The notes beneath the pieces were generated by a model. That model made no database searches. It was not told where the DNA came from and worked only from the letters and a program-made list of their open reading frames with translations. This document shows positions 34,096 through 43,252 of a stretch of DNA of 64,000 nt, one piece after another. Origin of the DNA: Ginsengibacter hankyongi (lineage in GTDB: Bacteria > Bacteroidota > Bacteroidia > Chitinophagales > Chitinophagaceae). Location: positions 124,001 to 188,000 of the forward strand of contig NZ_VYQF01000001.1 of assembly GCF_008710285.1 (NCBI RefSeq), read 5' to 3'. Numbering within the stretch: the stretch's first letter is position 1; the number at the start of each line of letters is the position of its first letter. A program made the translations under genes and the position numbers.

Positions 34096-35175
34096 ATGAA
34101 TCCGAACCACACCGCTCTTCAATCATATCTTAAGTTGTTACAAATAACATTACTAACGGTTGCGCTAATGTATTTTGGAAAAGGATTATTGATACCACTT
34201 TCGTTTTCACTATTACTTGCATTAATTCTCTACCCCGTTTGTAATTGGCTCGAAAAACATAGGCTGAACCGCATTGTTGCGATAGCTATTTCAATAATAA
34301 TTGTCATAATTTTTTTTGCAGTTATAATCTGGCTATTGCTATGGCAGGTAGCATATCTTAAAGATGATCTTCCTTTTCTTACCCAAAAAATTAAAGATGC
34401 TTTGCAACAACTCCAGCAATGGTTTTATAAAAATACAGGTATTGTAGGCCTTGAAACAACATGGATAGAGAACACTGCGCGGAGTTCAGGCAGCAGTGTC
34501 AGCACACTCATTCAATCTCTTTTTAAAAGCGTTAGCAGCATCTTATTTTCACTCTTTATAATTCCGGTTTTTACAGCCCTGTTTTTATACCATCGTGAGC
34601 AATTTGTCCGGTTCTTACAATCACTCACCGCGGAAAAATACCATGCACGTCTTCAAACGATTCTACATGAAACCTCTTATACTTACTATAAATATATTGT
34701 CGGACTTATTAAGGTGTACCTCGTTGTTGGAACACTAAATAGTATTGGCTTGTTATTGTTAGGCGTTGATCATGCCATCTTATTTGGAATGCTTACTGCC
34801 TTTATGACAATGATCCCGTATGTTGGCATTATCATCAGTTCAATGCTTCCAATAACAGTGGCATGGGTAACCACTAATTCACTGCTTTATCCGTTAGGAG
34901 TGATCGCCATTTTTGCATTTGTTCAATACCTTGAAAACAGTGTTATTTTTCCGAAAATAGTAGGCCAGCAATTGAATGTAAGCAGTTGGGCTATATTAGT
35001 AGCGCTTATAGCCGGTGGAATTGTTTGGGGAGTTTCGGGTATGGTTCTATTTATGCCTTTTGTTGCCATCCTGAAAATCATCAGTGGCTATATAGAGGAA
35101 TGGAAGCCTTTGAATATTTTATTGAGCCGTGAGGAAAAACAAAAAACAAAAAGGATTATTAAATCACCCAAATAA
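34096..35175 (+). CDS. AI-2E/PerM-family permease
   Basis: 359 residues with eight or so helices and the family marks LLIPLSFSLLLALILYPVCN-type N-terminus (here starting FGKGLLIPLSFSLLLAL), a soluble middle, GVDHAILFGMLTAFMTMIPYVG and LEPVL-like NSVIFPKIVGQQLNVS. The family exports AI-2, Na+/H+ or other solutes; substrate cannot be read from sequence. It follows the ATPase gene by 22 bp and is the last gene before a bidirectional terminator. Confidence 0.88.
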   Translation: MNPNHTALQSYLKLLQITLLTVALMYFGKGLLIPLSFSLLLALILYPVCNWLEKHRLNRIVAIAISIIIVIIFFAVIIWLLLWQVAYLKDDLPFLTQKIKDALQQLQQWFYKNTGIVGLETTWIENTARSSGSSVSTLIQSLFKSVSSILFSLFIIPVFTALFLYHREQFVRFLQSLTAEKYHARLQTILHETSYTYYKYIVGLIKVYLVVGTLNSIGLLLLGVDHAILFGMLTAFMTMIPYVGIIISSMLPITVAWVTTNSLLYPLGVIAIFAFVQYLENSVIFPKIVGQQLNVSSWAILVALIAGGIVWGVSGMVLFMPFVAILKIISGYIEEWKPLNILLSREEKQKTKRIIKSPK

Positions 35176-35177
35176 AA

Positions 35178-35207
35178 AAACAGCCGTTATTAATTCACCG
35201 GCTGTTT
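35178..35207. terminator. Bidirectional terminator
   Basis: AAACAGCCG (35178-35186) pairs with CGGCTGTTT (35199-35207), loop of 12 bases, with A- and T-rich flanks. It separates the convergent permease and thioredoxin genes. Confidence 0.75.
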
Positions 35208-35230
35208 ATAAAAAATATTATCCGTTCGCC

Positions 35231-35614
35231 TTAACTATTTCCTTCTTCCACTTTTACCGGTGCAAGCAAATGATCTTCTATTACTTTTTTCAACACATGT
35301 TTTGGGAGAGCACCTGGTTGCATCATTGGCTCACCATCAGCACCAATGAAAAGAATAGTTGGTATGCTTTGAATGCCAAACACAGCCGACAGTTCCTGTT
35401 CAACATCTGTATTTACTTTATAGATGACCAACCTGCCTTCATATTCTTTAGAAAGGTCTTCCAGTATGGGAGCCACCATTTTGCAGGGGCCACACCAATC
35501 AGCATAAAAATCGATGATGGCAGGTAATTCCCCCTGGTATTTCCAGTCCTGTACCGTTTCGTAATTAAATATTTTATCCTTAAAATCCCGGGTCGTAAGT
35601 TGTATAGTTGCCAT
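35231..35614 (-). CDS. Thioredoxin (extended)
   Basis: 127 residues: about 30 leading residues, then FYADWCGPCKMVAPI with C41 and C44, KVNTDVEQELSAVFGI and cis-proline in SIPTILFIG. Longer than the thioredoxin at 22688 at both ends. Cytoplasmic. Its promoter has the S-type site, tying it to the sulfide/persulfide group despite its position next to stress genes. Confidence 0.93.
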   Translation of the reverse strand: MATIQLTTRDFKDKIFNYETVQDWKYQGELPAIIDFYADWCGPCKMVAPILEDLSKEYEGRLVIYKVNTDVEQELSAVFGIQSIPTILFIGADGEPMMQPGALPKHVLKKVIEDHLLAPVKVEEGNS

Positions 35615-35634
35615 AACAATTATTATTATTTTTG

Positions 35635-35678
35635 TAAAATTAAAACAGTTAATAAACCTTATGAGTAACTTTTGTTAC
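35635..35678 (-). promoter_or_regulatory. S-type Crp/Fnr site and -7 box of the thioredoxin gene
   Basis: GTAACTTTTGTTAC at 35665-35678, a perfect dyad, and TAATTTTA (minus) at 35635-35642, 33 bp apart centre to centre, 21 bp before the start codon. Confidence 0.68.
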
Positions 35679-35760
35679 TATTCTGCAATAGAATATGCCT
35701 GCCCGTTCTTATGTTTTTATGATATAAATAAACAAAATTATAGTTCATTGTCAGCACGGG

Positions 35761-36141
35761 TTAGATACTATTTATCAGATACACAATCAGGAACACACTC
35801 ACTAAAAAAATAAATGCGGTAAGAATTGTAATGAGTAAAGAAGAATGTTGATAGCCTCCTTCATCCAATTGCCTGGCCGAGCTTTTATAACGCATATATG
35901 AGAGCACGGCAGTGATAGTTCCCACACCTACTAAAATAATACCCAATATACCAGAGTATCCCTTTGAGGGTACAACGTCTGCCTTGCCAAGTATCAGGGA
36001 TATTTGTTTTACAAACAGCGAAAATTTAACGACTACAAAACCAAATGCCATAATGCCAACACTTGTTCTTATCCATGCAAGGAATGTTCTTTCGTTAGCA
36101 AGGTGATCGCTAGCGTTGCCCTGCCTTTTAAATTCTTCCAT
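35761..36141 (-). CDS. DUF202 (YidH-like) membrane protein
   Basis: 126 residues with the conserved DUF202 N-terminus DHLANERTFLAWIRTSVGIMAFGF, where the acidic and arginine residues precede helix 1, and three helices in all (the others near GILGIILVGVGTITAVLSY and LLITILTAFIFLVSVFLIVY). Inner-membrane protein of unknown role. Single gene with no recognised activator site. Confidence 0.88.
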   Translation of the reverse strand: MEEFKRQGNASDHLANERTFLAWIRTSVGIMAFGFVVVKFSLFVKQISLILGKADVVPSKGYSGILGIILVGVGTITAVLSYMRYKSSARQLDEGGYQHSSLLITILTAFIFLVSVFLIVYLINSI

Positions 36142-36259
36142 TTTTAATAATCATTTATAATAATTGGAACGCATAATAAAGATAATTTCTTTCATGCAGT
36201 AATCGTTCCAAATAAATTAATAAATGATGGGATGAGCGAGGCTGATTCCCTCGGTGGAT

Positions 36260-36859
36260 TTATTCTTTTATTCCAACAAACCTTACTATATCTGAAATTC
36301 CTTCATGGTATTTACCTTCTGACAATTCCGTCCGCAGTGTTTGAAGAAGTTCAATTTTCATTCCGCCAAATTCTTCCCTGATGATATCTTCCGTATAAAG
36401 CATCGATACATCTTTAGGGCCGCCGGTATCATTTTGTAACTGGTTTGGATTGAAAGCTTCCAATATTATTTTACCACCGGGCTTCAGCCATGTTATTGCT
36501 TTTTGAAGAACTGCTTTTCGGGTAGCAGGTGGAAAGTGTGCGTAGATAAATGCTACAACATCTGCACTATTTGCAGGATAGTCAACTGCAAGGGCATCTT
36601 CAACAACATATTCAATACTCACTCCTTTTTTATGAGCTAATTGAAGTGCCTTCATTTTTCCTGCTTCGCTTGAATCAAAAGCGTCTACACTCCAACCGTT
36701 AGAGGCAGCAAACACAGCATTTCTTCCTTCGCCCTCGCAAGGTAAAATGATAGTACCAGGTTTTAATTTACTGAGCTGTTCTGCAAAAAAAACATTGGGC
36801 TCTTCCCCATATATGTATTCTTTTACGCTATACCGTTCATTCCAAAAATTGTGCATCAT
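36260..36859 (-). CDS. Class I SAM-dependent methyltransferase (TehB/TPMT-like)
   Basis: 199 residues starting MMHNFWNERYSVKEYIYGEEPN, a signature of TehB-like and thiopurine-type methyltransferases; SAM motif TIILPCEGEGRNAVFAA, acidic loop VDAFDSSEAG, post-motif SADVVAFIYAHFPPATR. Such enzymes methylate chalcogen oxyanions or thiols. The position among sulfur genes fits a thiol or sulfide substrate, but that is inference. Either of two adjacent ATGs may start it. Confidence 0.85.
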   Translation of the reverse strand: MMHNFWNERYSVKEYIYGEEPNVFFAEQLSKLKPGTIILPCEGEGRNAVFAASNGWSVDAFDSSEAGKMKALQLAHKKGVSIEYVVEDALAVDYPANSADVVAFIYAHFPPATRKAVLQKAITWLKPGGKIILEAFNPNQLQNDTGGPKDVSMLYTEDIIREEFGGMKIELLQTLRTELSEGKYHEGISDIVRFVGIKE

Positions 36860-36963
36860 ATTCGCTTTATAAATAAAATATTAAAAAGGTAAATTACCTG
36901 GTGCCGCCCATAAAAATATTTAATTCCTTAAACTATAAATAATTTTAGCAAACAGGTAGCCCT

Positions 36964-37545
36964 TTAAAGTTCTTTTAATTGCCGGATAAATGAATCTGAA
37001 TCATAACCTCCAATGCCTTTATGATTTAAAACTACATTTCCTTTTTTATTAATAACAATGGTTGTGGGCAAACTGCCGTTAAAAATTTCTGCAGGTACAT
37101 CTCCCGATGTGTAATAGACAGGGAAAGAAAAATGATTCTTTTCTAAATAATCAATAGCTTTTGTTTTGTTTTCATCTTCGTTAATAAAAAGAAAAATAAA
37201 GTTGGTGTCGTTCTGTAATTTTTTATAAAGTTCATGCAACGAAGGCATTTCAGCCCTGCATGGAGGGCACCATGATGCCCAAAAATTTATGAATACAACT
37301 TTACCTTTTAAATTGGCTGTATTATTTACATTTCTTGTTGAATCGGTATAAGCGAATGAAGCGCTTACAGGCAAATCCTGCGCCGTATCTTTTTTTATTT
37401 CTGGTTTAAACAGCCCCACTGCCACAAACTGTTGCAGCAACCACGCCTTACCGTTAGGACTTATAATTATGAAAATAAAAAAAGCAATTAATAAAATATT
37501 TAACACTCTTTTTATTAATCGCTTATTTGAATTTATGAAACCCAT
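36964..37545 (-). CDS. TlpA-like membrane-anchored thiol-disulfide oxidoreductase
   Basis: 193 residues: N-terminal membrane helix (VLNILLIAFFIFIIIS), linker, then a TlpA/ResA-type thioredoxin fold with FINFWASWCPPCRAEMPSL (C93, C96), NDTNFIFLFINEDENK and cis-proline in SLPTTIVINKKG. The WCPPC site faces the periplasm and is typical of reductive roles such as cytochrome c maturation or protein thiol repair. The gene is monocistronic. Confidence 0.9.
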   Translation of the reverse strand: MGFINSNKRLIKRVLNILLIAFFIFIIISPNGKAWLLQQFVAVGLFKPEIKKDTAQDLPVSASFAYTDSTRNVNNTANLKGKVVFINFWASWCPPCRAEMPSLHELYKKLQNDTNFIFLFINEDENKTKAIDYLEKNHFSFPVYYTSGDVPAEIFNGSLPTTIVINKKGNVVLNHKGIGGYDSDSFIRQLKEL

Positions 37546-37640
37546 AATTAGTTTGAGAATTATTCAATGCCAACTGAAATTTTAATCGTATGATATTTTA
37601 ATTCTCTTTATGCTACGTAATTTAAAAGATCATTGATTAT

Positions 37641-39056
37641 CTATGCCTTCATTACTTTAGTCTGGCATACAAAGTTTGTTTTTCCGATTGGCGTTTCACT
37701 GATCGCTTTGAAGCCGCCGGCTACTTCGGTGAAGTTTCTGTAGCCACGTGCCTGTAATATAGATGAAGCGATCATACTGCGGTAACCGCTCGCACAATGG
37801 ATATAAAAATGTTCCTCGGGATTTATATCCTTAATCCATTCATTAATATAATCTAAGGGCTTGTTGTAAGCTTCTTCCACATGCTCGGCCGCGTATTCAG
37901 ATTCCCTTCTTATATCAATCACTTTATCTTTTGGTATTTCAACTTCAGCAGCAAATTGTTCTGCCGTAATCCTGTCTACTACGTCAGCTTCTTTGCCTGA
38001 TTCAAGCCATGCTGCAAAACCACCTTTTAAATGTCCTAAGACATTATCAAAACCAACGCGGCTTAACCGGGTTACTGTTTCTTCTTCTTTTCCTTCATCA
38101 GTAACTAATAACAATGGTTGCTTCACATCAATAATCAATGCACCAACCCATGGAGCAAAATCGCCGTTGAGGCCAATATTTATAGATTGAGGAATAAAAC
38201 CCTTATAAAAATCAGCAGCATCCCTTGTATCCAGTATCAAAGCTTCAGTGCTTTCTGCAGCAGCTTCAAATTCATCAGGAGTCAATGCTTTCATTCCATG
38301 TGTTAATACCGACTCAAAACTTTCATATCCTTTTTTATTCATCGCAACGTTTAAACCAAAATAAGCCGGCGGAGGAGTTAATCCTTCTGTAACTGCTTTT
38401 ATAAAAGATGCTTTGTCGGGCTGATTTAACGCGTAGTTCATCTTCTTTTGATTACCGAGCGTGTCTACTGTTTCCTTCATCATGTTTTTACCACAGGCAC
38501 TGCCGGCGCCGTGTGCAGGATAAACGATTACATCATCTGCCAAAGGCATTATTTTGTTCATTAAACTATCGTACAACAAACCTGCTAATTCTTCCTGCGT
38601 CATGTGTGCAGCTTTTTGTGCAAGGTCAGGGCGGCCAACATCTCCTAAGAACAATGTGTCGCCACTAAATATGGCATGGTCTTTCCCGTTTTCATCTTTT
38701 AAAAGATAGGTAGTACTTTCCATGGTATGCCCGGGAGTATGCAACACTTTAATAGTTACATCGCCTACTTTAAATTCTTCACCATCTTTTGCAGAAATAC
38801 ATTCAAACTCGCATGCTGCATTAGGTCCGTACACGATTGGTGCACCTGTTTTTTTACTTAGGTCAACATGACCACTTACAAAGTCGGCGTGAAAGTGTGT
38901 TTCAAAAACATACTTTAAGGTAACATCATCTTTTTGTAATCTTTTTATATACGGATCTGTTTCACGAAGCGGGTCGATGATAGCTGCTTCGCCATTGCTG
39001 GTGATGTAGTAGGCCCCTTGTGCCAAACACCCGGTATAAATTTGTTCTATATTCAT
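37641..39056 (-). CDS. Persulfide dioxygenase-rhodanese fusion (CstB-like)
   Basis: 471 residues. N-terminal metallo-beta-lactamase-fold persulfide dioxygenase (ETHFHADFVSGH with H54, H56, D58; HTPGHTMESTTY; SGDTLFLGDVGRPD) binding one Fe. Two rhodanese domains follow: the first (about 265-355) lacks a catalytic cysteine (LLLVTDEGKEEE), the second (about 365-465) has it in HCASGYRS (C421). This is the architecture of CstB-like enzymes, which oxidise low-molecular-weight persulfides to sulfite and transfer sulfur to make thiosulfate. It completes the pathway begun by the SQRs. Controlled by an S-type site. Confidence 0.93.
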   Translation of the reverse strand: MNIEQIYTGCLAQGAYYITSNGEAAIIDPLRETDPYIKRLQKDDVTLKYVFETHFHADFVSGHVDLSKKTGAPIVYGPNAACEFECISAKDGEEFKVGDVTIKVLHTPGHTMESTTYLLKDENGKDHAIFSGDTLFLGDVGRPDLAQKAAHMTQEELAGLLYDSLMNKIMPLADDVIVYPAHGAGSACGKNMMKETVDTLGNQKKMNYALNQPDKASFIKAVTEGLTPPPAYFGLNVAMNKKGYESFESVLTHGMKALTPDEFEAAAESTEALILDTRDAADFYKGFIPQSINIGLNGDFAPWVGALIIDVKQPLLLVTDEGKEEETVTRLSRVGFDNVLGHLKGGFAAWLESGKEADVVDRITAEQFAAEVEIPKDKVIDIRRESEYAAEHVEEAYNKPLDYINEWIKDINPEEHFYIHCASGYRSMIASSILQARGYRNFTEVAGGFKAISETPIGKTNFVCQTKVMKA

Positions 39057-39081
39057 GATAACCGTTTTTTATTTTATATGG

Positions 39082-39125
39082 CAAAAGTGCAAACATTTCT
39101 TCCCATATTTGGTAACATTTGTTGC
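39082..39125 (-). promoter_or_regulatory. S-type Crp/Fnr site and -7 box of the persulfide dioxygenase gene
   Basis: GTAACATTTGTTGC at 39112-39125 (one base off the dyad) and CACTTTTG (minus) at 39082-39089, a TAnnTTTG box with one change; 33 bp apart. Confidence 0.55.
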
Positions 39126-39309
39126 AGAGTAGAAGCTCACGCCCATACATGACCACCGAATTCTTTCGTAATTTAATTTTTGGATTCTTTACACAAATTT
39201 ACGACTAATTGCAGCAGGGAAAGACATGCCACCGTTAAAGCCAGATTAACAGTTCATGTGGTGCCAACGAACTAAACTATCGCAGGCTTAACCAATACCG
39301 TAAGACGTT

Positions 39310-40049
39310 CTATTTTATTTTAATTAAATAACCCAATGCTATTGCAAGAGAACCGGTTTGGTTTTTACCATCAATTTCAGTATGAGTTTGAATGTTAGTT
39401 AAACCAATAATTGCACGGCCTTCAAGAAGAAGGCTTCCCACACCCACGGGATACTGAAGACCCCAACCAACTTGCACGCCCATGTTTACTGTTTTTATAC
39501 TCTCTTTAACATTTGTTGTACTATTAAATGAAAAAGGAGGAAGTTCGTTCCCGTTCTGCGTAAAGGGCATTGTAGCGGCCGCATCCATATACAGTAAACT
39601 GCTGCCGCTGGTTGTTGTTTTTACCTCCGTTAAAAAAGCAATGTCCGGACCAAAACATATATAATATTCCAGGTTATGCCCCAACGTTAGTTTCAATAAT
39701 ACAGGGATTTCCAGGTAGTTTAATATTGTTGCATTTTTAAAATTTGCATAAATATTTACGCCTGGTGGTAGTGTAATACCGCTTATTGCATCAGCCGGTA
39801 TAGGCTGCATTCCATTTCGTTGGCCCCTTGCGGTGAATAATTAATTTCCGGCTGCAATGAAAAGAATTTGCTTAATTGAAAGTTCGCAACCAAACCGAAA
39901 TAAGCAGCTTCTCTTGAGGTATACCCTTTAGTCTGTTCGCTATTACCTTTTAAGTCTGGAATGCTGATACCTCCTTTGGCCCCGATAAGTATTTGGGCAT
40001 TTGCAGCAATGCAAATAAACATTAAGGCAATGATGAAAATTTGCTTCAT
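39310..40049 (-). pseudogene. Outer-membrane beta-barrel (porin-like) protein with a frameshift
   Basis: Starts at 40049 with a signal peptide (KQIFIIALMFICIAANAQ) and the usual Bacteroidota barrel opening (IGAKGGISIPDL, FFSLQPEINYSPQG). After that the frame must shift by one base to continue NGMQPIPADAISGITLPPG and the rest of the barrel to the stop at 39310 (ending SLAIALGYLIKIK). The break is at a run of four C at 39824-39827; adding one restores the common S-P-Q-G-G-x-R-N-G reading. Homopolymer location makes a sequencing error as likely as a true mutation. About 245 residues if repaired. Confidence 0.75.
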
Positions 40050-40066
40050 ATATTCTTATTTATGAA

Positions 40067-40501
40067 TCAAACATTAATATAGCCATCCGGATTTTCAGCG
40101 TCTTCTTCAAAACTTTCCTCATAATCAGAAATTATAAATTCATCAGAGGAGTTTCTTCCAATCTGGTTTAATTCCTTTAAAGTAAAATCATCCATCTCTG
40201 TGGTCTGTCTCCAACCATCTTTATCTTTATTGAAGACCTGAACCGAAAGTTTAAAGTGTTGTTGAAATTCCTTTTCAACATCTGCCACTTTAAAAAAAGG
40301 TTGAATTTCCAATATGCCTGAAACATGTTTGTGTCGAAGAGATCCAATATCCGTTAAAGGGTCTATTAGATCCGTCTCCATGGAACCTTCATACTTTTTG
40401 TGTCGCGTGTTGTAAAATTCAATCTTCAGGTAAGGATAAAAATCGGAAAATACATCCTGTATATTCTTGAGCAACGTTTTATCATTAATTTCTATGTGCA
40501 T
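40067..40501 (-). CDS. Conserved hypothetical protein
   Basis: The ATG at 40501 gives 144 residues (MHIEINDKTLLKNIQDVFSD); an earlier ATG at 40564 is less likely. Mixed alpha/beta protein with a repeated pattern of FSDFYPYLKIEFY and FQQHFKLSVQVFNKDKDGWR, ending in a very acidic tail (DYEESFEEDAENPDG). No signal peptide. Similar short proteins occur in Bacteroidota but I recall no function. Confidence 0.65.
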   Translation of the reverse strand: MHIEINDKTLLKNIQDVFSDFYPYLKIEFYNTRHKKYEGSMETDLIDPLTDIGSLRHKHVSGILEIQPFFKVADVEKEFQQHFKLSVQVFNKDKDGWRQTTEMDDFTLKELNQIGRNSSDEFIISDYEESFEEDAENPDGYINV

Positions 40502-40774
40502 GGCTAAATATTTTAAGCTATAAGAATTTCTTTCTTTTAATAAATATTTTTTGCATTGTACCAAAACTATTCGCTTGCAGGGATGCAGGCAATGATTTGT
40601 GTTAGTTAATTGTATGACGAAGGTTATAACATTTTAAGGGGCGGATATTATTTACAGATCGTGGTATTCATTTCAACAGGCGCAATGTTTAAATCATAAA
40701 AAGGATTTTGAAAATACTTAACCAAAGAAATCAAAACCCTAGCTTTTTGCGTATCACAAAATCATTTCCGTAAC

Positions 40775-40817
40775 TGACCCAGGTCATATTTAACAATAGA
40801 ATCTTCCTTTATTTTTA
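40775..40817 (+). promoter_or_regulatory. T-type (FNR-like) site and -7 box of the ABC exporter operon
   Basis: TGACCCAGGTCA at 40775-40786 and TATTTTTA at 40810-40817, exactly 33 bp apart. The expected transcription start (about 40825) supports the ATG at 40904 over the earlier one at 40838. Confidence 0.65.
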
Positions 40818-40903
40818 CTTCAGTTTCATGCAGAGAATTGGCTTTTAAAAGGGGAGCTGGATTTCGGTCTGGCTCTCGATTTTTCAGCGATAACAAAAAC
40901 AAT

Positions 40904-41995
40904 ATGGTCTGGATAAAACAAACATTATACATAATATTTTTCCTGATAATATTGCAGTCCTGCGACAAGCGGCAGGTAAAAATTCATCCAGCTAAAGAAA
41001 ATATAACAGAGTCTGTATATGCTTCAGGCATTGTAAAGAGCCGGGACCAATATGAGGTTTTTTCACCGGTTAACGGCCTAATACAAAAAATATTTGTAAG
41101 GGAAGGAGATACTGTTAAAAAAAATGATGCAATCATCGAGGTGAAAAGTGAAACAGCAAAATTAAATATTGAGAATGCAAAACTTACATTAGAAAATGCT
41201 GAAGTAAGGGCCAATATGGACAAATTAAATGAAGCGCAAACCAATATTATTTTCCTGAAAAGCAAACTGAAAAATGACTCTTCCTTATTAGAACGGCAAC
41301 GAAATCTTTGGAACAATAATATTGGCACCCGCAATGAGCTTGAGCAGCGGGAGCTGGCCTATAAAAATGACCTGGCTTCTTACAAGGGTGCCGTTTACCG
41401 TTATGATGAACTTTACAGGCAGTTAAATTTTAATGCGGCACAATCAAAAAATAATTTAAAAATCAACCAGACACTTGCAAATGATTTTATCATTAAAAGC
41501 AGGATTAATGGAAAAGTTTACAGTCTTGCAAAAGAAGATGGGGAAATGGTTACAACACAATCTCCGATAGCGGTAATTGGTGGCACTGGCAGTTTTATAT
41601 TGGAACTTGAAGTGGATGAATATGATATTGAAAAGATTAAACCAGGTCAAAAAGTGCTGATAACAATGGATAGTTACAAGAATAAGATCTTTGAGGCCAC
41701 GGTAACAAGGATAATCCCGTTTATGAACGATCGCACAAGATCGTTTACCATTGAAGGCACCTTTGATACAAAGCCACCTGTCTTATATCCCAACCTTACT
41801 GTGGAAGCAAATATCTTAATTCAATCAAAAGAAAATGTAATTACTATTCCTTTAGATTATTTAATTGATGACTCACTGGTAAGGTTAACCGCAGATAAAA
41901 AACGGAAAGTTATAACAGGTCTTAAAGATTATCAGAAAGTTGAAATCCTAAGTGGTCTTTCTGTTGGTGATGAAATTATAAAACCAGAACAATGA
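40904..41995 (+). CDS. HlyD/MacA-like periplasmic adaptor lipoprotein
   Basis: The ATG at 40904 gives 363 residues with a signal and lipobox IILQSC; the upstream ATG at 40838 would put 22 charged residues in front of the signal. Lipoyl halves (YEVFSPVNGLIQKIFVREGD and FIIKSRINGKVYSLAKEDGE), a coiled coil (about 75-165), and a beta barrel (EYDIEKIKPGQKVLITMD). It joins the downstream FtsX-like permease and ATPase as the adaptor of a MacAB-like exporter. Its stop overlaps the next start by 4 bases. Confidence 0.88.
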   Translation: MVWIKQTLYIIFFLIILQSCDKRQVKIHPAKENITESVYASGIVKSRDQYEVFSPVNGLIQKIFVREGDTVKKNDAIIEVKSETAKLNIENAKLTLENAEVRANMDKLNEAQTNIIFLKSKLKNDSSLLERQRNLWNNNIGTRNELEQRELAYKNDLASYKGAVYRYDELYRQLNFNAAQSKNNLKINQTLANDFIIKSRINGKVYSLAKEDGEMVTTQSPIAVIGGTGSFILELEVDEYDIEKIKPGQKVLITMDSYKNKIFEATVTRIIPFMNDRTRSFTIEGTFDTKPPVLYPNLTVEANILIQSKENVITIPLDYLIDDSLVRLTADKKRKVITGLKDYQKVEILSGLSVGDEIIKPEQ

Positions 41996-43251
41996 ATTAC
42001 AAACTCATCATTAGCATAGCAAAATCGTTATTAAAAGCACGCTTTCGGCAAACAATGATAGCGGCCATTGGCGTCACTTTCAGCATTACTATGTTTATTG
42101 CTTTGCTGGGTTTTATGACGGGGCTAAATGATTTGCTGGATGGGTTAATTTTAAACAGAACGCCCCACATTCGTCTCTTTAATGAAATAAAACCGAGCGT
42201 TGTGCAGCCTGTTAATTTAAGTACAGCATACAAGGGTTATTATCATATTATACACTCCATAAAATCTGAGAACAGCCGCCAGGATATTTATAACAGCCAA
42301 GCAGTTATGCAAGCTATTAAAGCAGATGAAAGAGTGCAGGGTTTTGCTCCCAAAATTGTAACTCAGGTATTTTATAATGACGGAACAGTGGATATAACAG
42401 GTGTTGTAAATGGTATTGATCCGCAGGCAGAAACCAGGTTGTTTCATTTTGGGGATTATATTGTCAGCGGTTCAGTAATAGATATGAAGAATATAAGTAA
42501 CAGTATTATTCTTGGAAAAGCGCTGGCTGAACGGCTTAATGCAAACCTGGGAGATATGGTACAAATTATAACTGTAAAAGGCGACAGGTTCCCATTGAAA
42601 TTAGTAGGACTTTACCAATCGGGCATAAACGATTTGGATAAAACACAAGGCTATGTTTATTTCAATACTGCACAAAAACTTTTGGGCAAGAGCAACACCT
42701 ACTTTACAGACATACAAATAAAATTAAAAGATCTAAATGAAGCGCCGGCAGTTGCAAAAGAGTATGCAAAAAAATTTGGAACACAAGCAGAGGATATTCA
42801 AACAGCTAATGCGCAATTTGAAACCGGCAGTTCTGTAAGAACTATTATTTCCTATTCAGTTGGCATTACTTTATTAATAGTTGCAGGGTTCGGTATTTAT
42901 AACATTTTAAACATGATGATTTACGAAAAAATGGATACTATAGCGATTTTGAAAGCGACCGGATTTTCGGGAAGAGATGTAAAAGCAATATTTATTTTTA
43001 TAGCATTAAGCATTGGGATAGTGGGTGGATTTCTCGGCCTCATATTCGGTTTTGCATTTTCAGCCATCATTGATGAGATACCATTCCATACTCCTTCGTT
43101 ACCGACAATTACAACCTACCCGGTAAATTATAAAGCTGTAATTTATTTTATTGCTACTGCTTTTTCTTTAATCACAACTTACCTGGCAGGTTTATTCCCT
43201 GCAAGAAAAGCGAGCAAGGTGGACCCGGTTGTAATAATCAGAGGAAAGTAA
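41992..43251 (+). CDS. ABC transporter permease, FtsX/MacB-LolCE fold
   Basis: 419 residues: one helix near the N-terminus (TMIAAIGVTFSITMFIALLGF), a large periplasmic domain (about 45-265), then three helices in the FtsX region (IISYSVGITLLIVAGFGIYN, VKAIFIFIALSIGIVGGFLGL, AVIYFIATAFSLITTYLAGL) and the tail PARKASKVDPVVIIRG. Type VII ABC architecture that moves lipids, peptides or lipoproteins across the envelope by a mechanotransmission mechanism. ATGA overlap with the adaptor. Confidence 0.9.
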   Translation: MNYKLIISIAKSLLKARFRQTMIAAIGVTFSITMFIALLGFMTGLNDLLDGLILNRTPHIRLFNEIKPSVVQPVNLSTAYKGYYHIIHSIKSENSRQDIYNSQAVMQAIKADERVQGFAPKIVTQVFYNDGTVDITGVVNGIDPQAETRLFHFGDYIVSGSVIDMKNISNSIILGKALAERLNANLGDMVQIITVKGDRFPLKLVGLYQSGINDLDKTQGYVYFNTAQKLLGKSNTYFTDIQIKLKDLNEAPAVAKEYAKKFGTQAEDIQTANAQFETGSSVRTIISYSVGITLLIVAGFGIYNILNMMIYEKMDTIAILKATGFSGRDVKAIFIFIALSIGIVGGFLGLIFGFAFSAIIDEIPFHTPSLPTITTYPVNYKAVIYFIATAFSLITTYLAGLFPARKASKVDPVVIIRGK

Positions 43252-43252
43252 A

